The notes under the pieces are model-generated. The model had not been told where the DNA came from, made no database searches, and saw nothing but the letters and a program-made list of their open reading frames with translations. From Chitinophaga varians (GTDB lineage Bacteria > Bacteroidota > Bacteroidia > Chitinophagales > Chitinophagaceae): a DNA stretch of 64,000 bases. Numbering within the stretch: position 1 is the first letter of the stretch; each line of letters opens with the position of its first letter. Positions 34,207 to 41,925 of the stretch are shown piece after piece. The translations under genes and the position numbers were made by a program. The stretch lies in NCBI RefSeq assembly GCF_014529945.1, contig NZ_JACVFB010000001.1, positions 1,736,001-1,800,000 on the forward strand, written 5' to 3'.

Positions 34207-36507
34207 ATGGCGTTACATACTGAGTTGACACCGGTCAGATTCACCGGGCTTAAACTCACCAAACCGGCCACTGTGGCTGCCGGCATTCCGGCAGTGGTTT
34301 CCAGCATGAAACATATGCTGGAAGCTATGAATGCCTTCAGGGCCATGAAAGCATTGCTGGAACTGAACCAGAAAGACGGCTTTGACTGCCCCGGCTGCGC
34401 ATGGCCCGACCCCGACGATGAGCGTTCCCCTATTGCAGAATATTGTGAAAACGGCGCCAAAGCCATTGCAGAAGAAGCCACTACCCGTAAGCTGGACCCC
34501 GCGTTCTTTGCGGCCAACAGCATCGCTTCACTGGGAGCACTCACCGACTACGAAATTGGTAAAAAAGGAAGGATAGCTCAGCCCATGTACCTCGCACCCG
34601 GCGCCACCCACTATGCACCGGTGTCGTGGGAAGAAGCTTATCATAAAATAGCAACACAGCTGCGCCAGCTCAGCTCCCCCGACGAAGCGGTGTTTTACAC
34701 CTCCGGCCGTACCAGCAATGAAGCAGCCTTTCTCTACCAGCTGATGGTAAGGGAATATGGCACCAACAACCTGCCGGACTGCTCCAATATGTGCCACGAA
34801 TCCAGTGGCGTAGCCCTCGGCGAAGCTGTAGGCATCGGCAAAGGATCGGTTACCCTGGAAGATGTACATCAGGCAGAAGTGATCATTATCCTTGGCCAGA
34901 ACCCGGGCACCAACCACCCACGGATGCTCACCGCCCTGCAGAAAGCGAAAGCCAACGGTGCCACTATCATCTCAGTGAACCCGCTGAAGGAAACCGGGTT
35001 GCTCAACTTCCTCAATCCGCAGACCGTAAAAGGAATACTACAGGTAAAAACGCATCTCACCGATATCTTCCTTCAAATAAAAATCAATGGTGACATGGCT
35101 TTGCTCAAAGCGCTGGCCCTGTTGCTGCTGGAAGAAGAAGAGAGAAATCCGGGTACCGTATTCGATCAGGCATTTATCAGCAACAATACCAGCGGGTATG
35201 ACGAGTACATCGCGCATCTGCGACAGCACCGTCTGGCAGACCTTTCCGCCGCCTGCGGCATCCCGGAAGATCAGCTGCGGCTGGCCGCCTCCGCGCTGAT
35301 GCATAAACAAAAGATCGTCGCCTGCTGGGCCATGGGACTTACCCAACACAAAAACGCTGTTGACACCATCCGGGAGATCGTAAACCTGTTACTGCTCAAA
35401 GGTAGTATCGGCAAGCCCGGCGCCGGCACCTGCCCGGTGAGAGGACATAGCAACGTACAGGGCGACAGGACAATGGGCATCTATGAAAAACCGGCTGCCG
35501 CGCTGTTACAAAAACTGGAAGCGGTATACGGCTTTAAACCGCCCTATAAACACGGCTACGATGTGGTACATGCCATCCATGCCATGCACCGCGGCGACGC
35601 CAAAGTGTTCATCGCCATGGGCGGCAACTTCCTCTCCGCCACCCCGGATACCACCTACACCGCGCAAGCCCTGCGCAACTGCCGTCTTACCGTACACGTA
35701 TCTACGAAGCTGAACAGAAGCCATCTCGTATATGGCCGGGAAGCCTTGATACTGCCGTGTTTGGGTCGTAGCGACAAAGATAGGCAACAAGAACAGACGC
35801 AATTTGTCACCTGCGAAAACTCCATGGGCGTAGTGCAGATGTCGAAAGGCAACCTGCATCCTATTTCCGAACACCTGAAAAGTGAGCCGGTAATCGTCTG
35901 CGAAATGGCACAGGCCATACTCGGCGGGGAAAGCAAAGTGCCATGGCAACAATACACCCAACACTATGACCATATCCGGGATGCCATCGAAAAAGTCATC
36001 CCCGGCTTCGACGACTATAACAAACGTGTGCGCCACCCCGGCGGGTTCTATCTGCCCAACGGCTCCAGAACAGGCCAGTTCAATACCAGTACCGGCAAAG
36101 CCAATTTTAATGTGGCGCCGGTAACGGAAATGCCGCTTCGCCCGGAAGAATACCTGATGATGACCATCCGCAGCCACGATCAGTTCAATACCACGATCTA
36201 CGGACTGGATGACCGTTACCGCGGCGTACACCACGAACGGCGGGTCATCTTCATGAACCCGGAAGACATTGCCCACGCCGGATTTACCGCCGGTCAGGTG
36301 GTAGACCTCTATAACTATCACGGGCAAACGGAACGGGTAGCGCCCGGCTTTATCATCGTCGCCTATGATATTCCGGCCGGATGCACCGCTACCTACTTCC
36401 CCGAGACCAACGTGCTGGTACCGGTAGACACCGTGGCCGATAAAAGCAACACACCCGCATCCAAAAGTGTGATCATTCAGATTAAATCATCCACCATAAA
36501 AAGATAA
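34207..36507 (+). CDS. FdhF/YdeP-family molybdopterin oxidoreductase
   Basis: The 766-residue protein belongs to the YdeP branch of the DMSO-reductase superfamily. The N-terminus has DGFDCPGCAWPDPDDERSPIAEYCENG (about 57-83). The cofactor-binding body follows, with YTSGRTSNEAAFLYQLMVREYGTNNLPDCSNMCHESSG (about 158-195), VIIILGQNPGTNHPRM and IAMGGNFLSATPDTTYTAQAL. The C-terminal molydopterin-dinucleotide domain includes MMTIRSHDQFNTTIYG and HAGFTAGQVVDLYNY. E. coli YdeP is linked with acid resistance, but its substrate is not known. The upstream fdhD and the downstream gene (3-bp gap) suggest a small operon. Confidence 0.93.
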   Translation: MALHTELTPVRFTGLKLTKPATVAAGIPAVVSSMKHMLEAMNAFRAMKALLELNQKDGFDCPGCAWPDPDDERSPIAEYCENGAKAIAEEATTRKLDPAFFAANSIASLGALTDYEIGKKGRIAQPMYLAPGATHYAPVSWEEAYHKIATQLRQLSSPDEAVFYTSGRTSNEAAFLYQLMVREYGTNNLPDCSNMCHESSGVALGEAVGIGKGSVTLEDVHQAEVIIILGQNPGTNHPRMLTALQKAKANGATIISVNPLKETGLLNFLNPQTVKGILQVKTHLTDIFLQIKINGDMALLKALALLLLEEEERNPGTVFDQAFISNNTSGYDEYIAHLRQHRLADLSAACGIPEDQLRLAASALMHKQKIVACWAMGLTQHKNAVDTIREIVNLLLLKGSIGKPGAGTCPVRGHSNVQGDRTMGIYEKPAAALLQKLEAVYGFKPPYKHGYDVVHAIHAMHRGDAKVFIAMGGNFLSATPDTTYTAQALRNCRLTVHVSTKLNRSHLVYGREALILPCLGRSDKDRQQEQTQFVTCENSMGVVQMSKGNLHPISEHLKSEPVIVCEMAQAILGGESKVPWQQYTQHYDHIRDAIEKVIPGFDDYNKRVRHPGGFYLPNGSRTGQFNTSTGKANFNVAPVTEMPLRPEEYLMMTIRSHDQFNTTIYGLDDRYRGVHHERRVIFMNPEDIAHAGFTAGQVVDLYNYHGQTERVAPGFIIVAYDIPAGCTATYFPETNVLVPVDTVADKSNTPASKSVIIQIKSSTIKR

Positions 36508-36510
36508 ATC

Positions 36511-37059
36511 ATGGGACCAGTAGTATGGCAGGCCACCAAATGGCCCGCAACGGAATTTTTGACGGTGACAAAGCAGGAACACAACAGCCTGGTCAAAGGG
36601 ATTATCAATGGCTGCACTGAGGCCGAGCCTTTCTCTATTCAGTATGAAATTGAGATCACGCCGGACTGGAAAGTATCCTCCTTCCACATCATACGGGACG
36701 GGCTCCAGCCAACAGCGCTGAAACTCACTTCAGACCTCAACGGCCACTGGTTTGACAAAGACGGGAATCACATTGAAGCCTTTGATGATTGCAGAGACAT
36801 CGACATTTCATTGACGCCTTTCACGAATACCTTGCCTATACGAAGACTGGCATTTGAGCAGGGAGAAAGGAAACTACTGAACATGCTCTATATTAAACTG
36901 CCGGAGTTTGAGCTGCAAAAACTACCGCAGTACTATACTAAAATAGATAGCCACCTGTATCTCTATGAAAATGGCGACAGTGGCTTCCGGGCGGAATTAC
37001 CGGTAGATGAAAACGGCATTGTGAAAGATTATCCGGGCATTTTTACACGGATTTATTAA
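36511..37059 (+). CDS. Putative glycolipid-binding-domain protein (PF06475-like)
   Basis: A 182-residue soluble protein matching the pattern of the putative glycolipid-binding family: WQATKWPATEFLTV near the start, NGCTEAEPFSIQYEIEITPDWKV (about 32-54), GHWFDKDGNHIEAFDDCRDIDISLTPFTNTLPIRRL (about 77-112), then LYIKLPEFELQKLPQYYTKID and a final YLYENGDSGFRAELPVDENGIVKDYPGIFTRI. The gene starts three bases after the YdeP stop, so it is co-transcribed with it. The functional link is unknown. Confidence 0.85.
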   Translation: MGPVVWQATKWPATEFLTVTKQEHNSLVKGIINGCTEAEPFSIQYEIEITPDWKVSSFHIIRDGLQPTALKLTSDLNGHWFDKDGNHIEAFDDCRDIDISLTPFTNTLPIRRLAFEQGERKLLNMLYIKLPEFELQKLPQYYTKIDSHLYLYENGDSGFRAELPVDENGIVKDYPGIFTRIY

Positions 37060-37111
37060 TCGGGATCACAATTCCCAATTCCCGCGGCCATGGATGCCTA
37101 CGTTTTTTTTG

Positions 37112-37298
37112 GGTTCCCAGGGCTCACGCCCCGGGCTACGATGTTATTCAATTTCTTTATTAGGATTGGCTAATTTAATTACGCAAGAGACCACACCGCA
37201 GCCCAGCGCTTAAAAATGTGATACTCCATAAACGAACGAACTCATACCGATAAAGGATTTGAATGACATCGTAGCCCGGGGCGTGAGCCCTGGGAACC
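37112..37298. repeat. REP-like composite: 33-bp perfect inverted repeat around 121 bp
   Basis: The sequence at 37112-37144, which includes CCCAGGGCTCACGCCCCGGG, recurs exactly in reverse complement at 37266-37298. The right edge of the left arm continues ATTCAATTTC, as does the related element at 63033. It lies between the glycolipid-binding gene and the convergent nitronate monooxygenase gene. The intervening bases hold no gene. Confidence 0.85.
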
Positions 37299-37335
37299 TG
37301 CGAAATCGGGAAATATCGCCGGGAATTTGCGACGT

Positions 37336-38427
37336 CTACGCCCCCTTGGGGATCTGCCCCCCACGGTTCAATATCTTCTCAGCGGCCATCCGCAATTCGT
37401 CCATGATCTCTGCAGCAGGCAATGCTTTCGCCATCCGCGCTGCTTGTCCTGCGTACATCACGATAAAAGCAGGATCGTCCAGTTCCTTTGCCACCTTACG
37501 CACTGCTTGTGTGAGTGCGTCCTGTACGGGATATACGTTCAGCGGCAATCCGGATGCATCAATGCCGTCCATGAGTGCATTTTCAATCCCTCTCGCCCAC
37601 CGGCCGGAGAATGCACGGGTAATACGTGTGCCCGTATCCGTGACAGTAGCTACTTTGTCTTTATGATGGGGCGTAGCTGCACTTTCAGGACTTCTGAGCA
37701 ATACGCTGCCGCACTGCACCCCGCTGGCGCCAAGGCAGAAGGCAGCAGCGGCGCTGCGCCCGTCCGCAATGCCACCTGCGGCAATAACGGGAAGGGCTAT
37801 GCGGTCAGCTATCTGTGGCACCAGTGCAATAGTACCTACCTGAGGCAGCGGCCCAGGTAAAAAAGTGCCGCGGTGGCCGCCCGCTTCGATACCCTGCGCC
37901 ACCACCGCGTCGCAGCCTGCTTTCTCCAGCGCCACGGCTTCTTCTACCGAGGTGGCGGTGCCCAGCAGGAGGCAGCCTTTTTCTTTCAGCAGGACGATAC
38001 TGGCATCGTCGGGAATACCGAAGGTAAAGCTCACCAGAGACACACCGGCAGCCAGCAACGCGGGTAATTGTTCGCGGTAGGAATAGATTCTCACCGCATC
38101 AAAAGCTACGGCAGGCACGGTCAGACCGTTGGCTTTATACAGCTGCTGTAAAAACTGTTGCATCTGCTCAAACGGTGCCTGCTCCGCCAGCGCCGGTATT
38201 TCGTACGTAAAAAGATTCACTGCGAAAGGTCTGGACGTGAGTGCTTTCACCTCTGCTATCAGCGCCGCCACCCGCTCAGGCGGCAGACCGCCAACCGGCA
38301 GCGATCCCAGTCCACCGCCATTACTCATGGCCGCCACCATCGCCGGTGTGGTGATACCCAGCATGGGCGCCTGTATAAAGGGATATTCAATGCCCAGCAG
38401 GGAGGTAAGTCTGTTTTTCCATTCCAT
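37336..38427 (-). CDS. Nitronate monooxygenase-like flavoprotein
   Basis: A 363-residue TIM-barrel FMN enzyme. The start (LLGIEYPFIQAPMLGITTPAMVAAMSNGGGLGSLPVG) and the barrel motifs AQGIEAGGHRGTF (about 190-202, containing the proposed catalytic His), PVIAAGGIADGRSAAAAFCLGASGVQCGSVLL and AFSGRWARGIENAL are those of the 2-nitropropane dioxygenase family. Members oxidise nitronates (for example propionate 3-nitronate) or act as NAD(P)H:quinone reductases. Here the substrate is unproven. It stands alone, with a REP-like element after it. Confidence 0.9.
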   Translation of the reverse strand: MEWKNRLTSLLGIEYPFIQAPMLGITTPAMVAAMSNGGGLGSLPVGGLPPERVAALIAEVKALTSRPFAVNLFTYEIPALAEQAPFEQMQQFLQQLYKANGLTVPAVAFDAVRIYSYREQLPALLAAGVSLVSFTFGIPDDASIVLLKEKGCLLLGTATSVEEAVALEKAGCDAVVAQGIEAGGHRGTFLPGPLPQVGTIALVPQIADRIALPVIAAGGIADGRSAAAAFCLGASGVQCGSVLLRSPESAATPHHKDKVATVTDTGTRITRAFSGRWARGIENALMDGIDASGLPLNVYPVQDALTQAVRKVAKELDDPAFIVMYAGQAARMAKALPAAEIMDELRMAAEKILNRGGQIPKGA

Positions 38428-38455
38428 ATATCTTCGTTTTTTCAGTTAACAGTCA

Positions 38456-40366
38456 TCAGAGAAAACTCAGGAAAGCGGGCGCCTTCAGCGCCGACACATC
38501 AAACCGGAAATCCACAATGGTGGTAATTTCCAACATACTCTTGGGTTGCAGTACCGGTGCATTCGGGTAATAATACCCTGATACCTTGATGGTATTGAGC
38601 GAGAGGTTTTCATTTTTGATCCGGAAACCGCCCCCCACGCCAAGGTACACGGGATTGCTGAACAGGTTGTCATTTTTGGCGGTGATCATGGACGCCTGCA
38701 GCGAAGCAAAGAAATTGAATTTAAAGCCGAGGAACCGTAGCGGGCTGTAGTACACGGTTTCTGAGCCGAAATTAAGACGTTGGTAACCATTCAGCTTGGT
38801 ATAGCGGTATCCCCAGATACCGTTGTCGTTATTGATATTAAGTGGCTTGTAGAAAAACGGATTGGGGCTTTCCAGATAGTCCAGATTCAGGAACTGGCGG
38901 AAACGGGACTTCCTGATGGAGAAAAGCCGGCTATAGTATTCTGCCCTCGCATGGATAACGGCATCCTCCAGGGCGCCACTCTGCCAAAAGGTACTAACGC
39001 CCACGGTTGTATTAAAGAGCCCCTGCCTTCTGGTAGTCCAGTATTTCTGGGCTTCCAGGCCGGTATACAGCCGGCGCCTGTCGCGCCAGGTTTCCCAGCC
39101 GGTGGCGGCCTTAAAATTATACCCCAGCGGAATATCCTCTGTTCTGCCAAAGCCGAAGAACTGGTGCGCCTTAAAGTAGTCCAGCCGGTACACCTGGAAC
39201 TCCAGCAGATAATATCGATGATCGTTGTATACAGGGTCTTTCTTAAACAGCTCCTGATCGGGCGTTCGGGAGAAATTGAGATTAAAATGCCGGAACAGTA
39301 CTGCGAAGTTAGGCTTATGGCTGGTACCGTTATGCTCATAGTTGTTGATGAAGTTGTAACCTATCCAGCCATCGATCACCGCATAGCGGTAGTCGCGGTA
39401 AAGCAGGCTGTCGATGGTCTGTTGCTCCCTTCCCAGGATGTTGATAGACCAGTTCTCCGCCAGCGTGAGCCCGCCCACCCATTTGGCGGCGTTGCGGTAC
39501 AGTGGCCGGTTGAGGCTCAGGAAAATAGTCCCTTCGTATACATTGGTGTCCAGCGGGGTGGTATTGTTGAGCGTCGAATAGCCGACGCTTACGTCCACGA
39601 AAGAGCCGAGCACGTTGTATTTGGTGTAACGTGCCTCCGTATTCCAGGTAGGCGTATAGTCACTGCGCCACTGGAAACCCACCTGCAGTGCCTGTCCCGC
39701 TCCCAGCAGGTTATTGTTGGATACCCGGGCTTTGATGTTGCTGGCGCTGAACTGCGACAGGTCCACACCGTATTCAAACACATCTTTGGTAAGCACCTCC
39801 ACATCAACAGAATCGGAGTCCGGGTTGGCGTTCCGTACGTGAATACGGGCATCGGAGAAGAAGGGCCGGTTACGCAGGTAACGTTCGTTATCCGCCAGCT
39901 CGTATGGGTCGAGCCGCGAGCCTTCCCTGAAAAACAGCGACTGGCGGATCATCCATTCCCGGGAATCGAAGTGCAGCCGGTTGGCCAGATGGATCAGCTT
40001 CATGCTGGTGGTAAAGGTGGTATCATTGATATTACGGGGGCCAAACACCTTTACCTGGCGGTAGTAGATATTCCTGATCACTTTGCCCACAAACGGGGTA
40101 AAATATGCCTCACTTTTGGTGATGACGCTGTCCATGTCCACGTCAGGCGTTTCTACGTCCTGTTTGGTAATACGGCGGATAAAGGACTGACGGTACTCCT
40201 TATTTCGCAGTGAATCCCGGTATTCTCCTATCTTTTTCATGAGACCGTTGCCCCGCCGGGGTGTGGTGTCCGCTACAGGGGGATTCTGTGCAAACGCGAT
40301 CTGGCACCAGCAAAGGAGCCAGCAGGTAACAGAAATAGTAGTTAATATTTTAAGTTCCGTCCTCAA
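38456..40366 (-). CDS. BamA/TamA-like outer-membrane protein
   Basis: A 636-residue protein with a signal peptide (MRTELKILTTISVTCWLLCWCQIAFA). Residues of about 90-210 look like POTRA modules (VIRNIYYRQVKVFGPRNINDT, EGSRLDPYELADNERYLRNRPFFSDARIHV, with DVEVLTKDVFEYGVDL). The rest, to the aromatic C-terminus DVSALKAPAFLSFL, is a predicted barrel. The pattern resembles Bacteroidota proteins annotated as BamA/TamA-type or surface-antigen D15 proteins. The role in secretion or assembly is not clear. It begins 28 bp before the nitronate monooxygenase start and could share a transcript with it. Confidence 0.78.
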   Translation of the reverse strand: MRTELKILTTISVTCWLLCWCQIAFAQNPPVADTTPRRGNGLMKKIGEYRDSLRNKEYRQSFIRRITKQDVETPDVDMDSVITKSEAYFTPFVGKVIRNIYYRQVKVFGPRNINDTTFTTSMKLIHLANRLHFDSREWMIRQSLFFREGSRLDPYELADNERYLRNRPFFSDARIHVRNANPDSDSVDVEVLTKDVFEYGVDLSQFSASNIKARVSNNNLLGAGQALQVGFQWRSDYTPTWNTEARYTKYNVLGSFVDVSVGYSTLNNTTPLDTNVYEGTIFLSLNRPLYRNAAKWVGGLTLAENWSINILGREQQTIDSLLYRDYRYAVIDGWIGYNFINNYEHNGTSHKPNFAVLFRHFNLNFSRTPDQELFKKDPVYNDHRYYLLEFQVYRLDYFKAHQFFGFGRTEDIPLGYNFKAATGWETWRDRRRLYTGLEAQKYWTTRRQGLFNTTVGVSTFWQSGALEDAVIHARAEYYSRLFSIRKSRFRQFLNLDYLESPNPFFYKPLNINNDNGIWGYRYTKLNGYQRLNFGSETVYYSPLRFLGFKFNFFASLQASMITAKNDNLFSNPVYLGVGGGFRIKNENLSLNTIKVSGYYYPNAPVLQPKSMLEITTIVDFRFDVSALKAPAFLSFL

Positions 40367-40520
40367 AGGTTATCGAAGGTGACAAGTATATTAAAAAAAA
40401 ATGGGATTGCGTGTAATGCAATTATTGTACTGGACCGGAATAATAATTGAATGAAGCAGAAGGGATAAGAAAGTTTGTTGCAACCAGTAATACATATTGT
40501 TCACCTTAAAACCTTCTGCT

Positions 40521-40682
40521 ATGTTACGTTGGGCGTTAATATTCTTTATTGTGGCTATAATAGCGGCACTCTTCGGTTTTGGTGGTATTGCCGCCGGCGC
40601 CGCGTCTATTGCCAAAATACTGTTTTTTATTTTCCTGGTGTTGTTCCTTATTTCTCTATTGTCAGGACTGCTCAGGAAATAA
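40521..40682 (+). CDS. DUF1328-family small membrane protein
   Basis: From the ATG at 40521 this is a 53-residue protein: [20 protein letters not shown], then [16 protein letters not shown], then a second membrane segment and a basic end GLLRK. It is close to E. coli YtjA and the DUF1328 consensus in both length and sequence. An upstream TTG would add eight residues that the family lacks. Two transmembrane helices are predicted; the function is unknown. A strong terminator follows immediately. Confidence 0.9.
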   Translation: MLRWALIFFIVAIIAALFGFGGIAAGAASIAKILFFIFLVLFLISLLSGLLRK

Positions 40683-40685
40683 ACA

Positions 40686-40717
40686 AAAAAGCAGGGATGT
40701 TGTCATCCCTGCTTTTT
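40686..40717. terminator. Bidirectional terminator between DUF1328 and DUF695/RraB genes
   Basis: AAAAAGCAGGGATG (40686-40699) pairs perfectly with CATCCCTGCTTTTT (40704-40717) around TTGT. It lies between convergent genes and has A/T runs on both sides, so it serves both. Confidence 0.9.
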
Positions 40718-41476
40718 CTATTTTACGATGCTGGTTTCCCAGCCGTCATATTCTGCGTTGACTTGTTGTGCCAGCTCCCAGAGGGTCATGACCACACTAT
40801 CAATCGTGGCCTCGCTGGCTTTGTCCGACCGTGACACACACAATTTGAACGGAAACTCAGGATTGTCATTTTTCATGTCATGCGCAATCTCGAAACCATT
40901 CTCACGGATATGTTCCCAGTAAGCCGTTTTGTCTTCTTCTGTCCGGAAATGAATCCAGTGTTCGATGGGGCGTTCCCGTTCAGACATGTCGCCATGCTGA
41001 CGGAGCATCCGCAGTACTTTCCTGTTCTGGATACGCTGGAACTCATAGACGTCGGGAAACAAAAAATCGAAGTAAAGTTCCCAGTTGTTATCTTCTTTTA
41101 CACCGTAATCATACCGGTAATCCGGGAATTTGATCATGGCATCCGCAATGAATTTATCATGCAGCAATAGATTGCCTGTATAAAAATAAAAGTCTCGTAC
41201 ACCATTGGAAAAAGTACGGCCCACAAAATGCGCATCCAGATTGGTTGTTAGCTGTTCTACCAGGCTGTCCTCTATCTCGCCCATGATGGCGAATTCATCG
41301 TTCTGTGGAAATCCGTCTTCCCGCGGATTGTTCAGGTATACCGTAATATATATGGCATTCGGCTTCTCCTTCAATGGTGCAAATCGTCTCAGATCAAGGT
41401 CAAGGCCTATTACTGCTGGACTTTCTTCAATATGGCACGTGTAAATATCCCAGTCCGGTCGGTAATCCTTATGCAT
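40718..41476 (-). CDS. DUF695 domain plus RraB-like domain protein
   Basis: A 252-residue soluble protein of two parts. Residues of about 7-135 match DUF695 (WDIYTCHIEESPAVIGLDLDLRRFAPL, HFVGRTFSNGVRDFYFYTGN, FPDYRYDYGVKEDNNWELYFDFLFPD). Residues of about 145-245 match the RraB/RNase E-inhibitor-B fold (RKVLRMLRQHGDMSERERPIEHWIHF, ENGFEIAHDMKNDNPEFPFKLCVSRSDKA). The DUF695-RraB combination is common in Bacteroidota. Whether it inhibits an RNase here is not known. Confidence 0.85.
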   Translation of the reverse strand: MHKDYRPDWDIYTCHIEESPAVIGLDLDLRRFAPLKEKPNAIYITVYLNNPREDGFPQNDEFAIMGEIEDSLVEQLTTNLDAHFVGRTFSNGVRDFYFYTGNLLLHDKFIADAMIKFPDYRYDYGVKEDNNWELYFDFLFPDVYEFQRIQNRKVLRMLRQHGDMSERERPIEHWIHFRTEEDKTAYWEHIRENGFEIAHDMKNDNPEFPFKLCVSRSDKASEATIDSVVMTLWELAQQVNAEYDGWETSIVK

Positions 41477-41925
41477 ATAAAAAAATTAAAATAACGCAAC
41501 AGCTGGCTGTAAAGATACGTAGCTATCCGTTATCATCGAAATCATTTTCACGCAAAGAAATATATAAGGCTCACATTTTTTTTGTAAGAAGCAAAGGAGC
41601 TGCACGCAAAGAAACACAGAAGGCCTGCGTTTTTTTGTAAGACGCAAAGGAAATAAAATGTGATCTCCGCTCCTTTGCTTCTTACCTGCAAATCTGGGTC
41701 TTATATATTTCTTTGCGTGAACTTAACACTAATTAACACTCGTGGATTTTCAGGCACACCCATTGTGAAACCATTACCTGCAAAGAATCCTGCGCGATTC
41801 TGAAGTTCAAACATGTTACTGTGGAGGATTCTGACACACCTTTCATCCTAAAAAAATGATTTTCTTCCTGCATTAAAAGTAAATTTACCGCCGCTATAAA
41901 TTGTTGGACGCTAGTAAAAGAAATT
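41477..41925. other. 449-bp intergenic region with a CGCAAAG-type inverted-repeat element
   Basis: No gene is seen. The element at 41547-41721 occupies 175 bp. About 200 bp of A+T-rich sequence to its right, with no family-like frame, should carry the promoter of the receptor gene at 41926. I did not find a clear TAnnTTTG match close to that gene. Confidence 0.6.
41547..41721. repeat. CGCAAAG-type intergenic element with two inverted-repeat pairs
   Basis: A 22-bp arm at 41547-41568 (TTCACGCAAAGAAATATATA and two more bases) has its exact reverse complement at 41700-41721. Inside, GTAAGAAGCAAAGGAGC (41584-41600) pairs exactly with 41669-41685. CACGCAAAG and GACGCAAAGG occur again between them. 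Compare the elements at 22281 and 44422. Confidence 0.85.

Noticed and set aside
35506..36327. A 273-codon minus-strand frame
   Set aside because: Shadow of the YdeP-type gene, whose own frame shows molybdopterin-binding motifs along its length.
38780..40213. A 477-codon plus-strand open frame
   Set aside because: It is antisense to the BamA-like gene, which has a signal peptide and POTRA/barrel pattern. The antisense product has no family character; such long shadows arise from codon bias.
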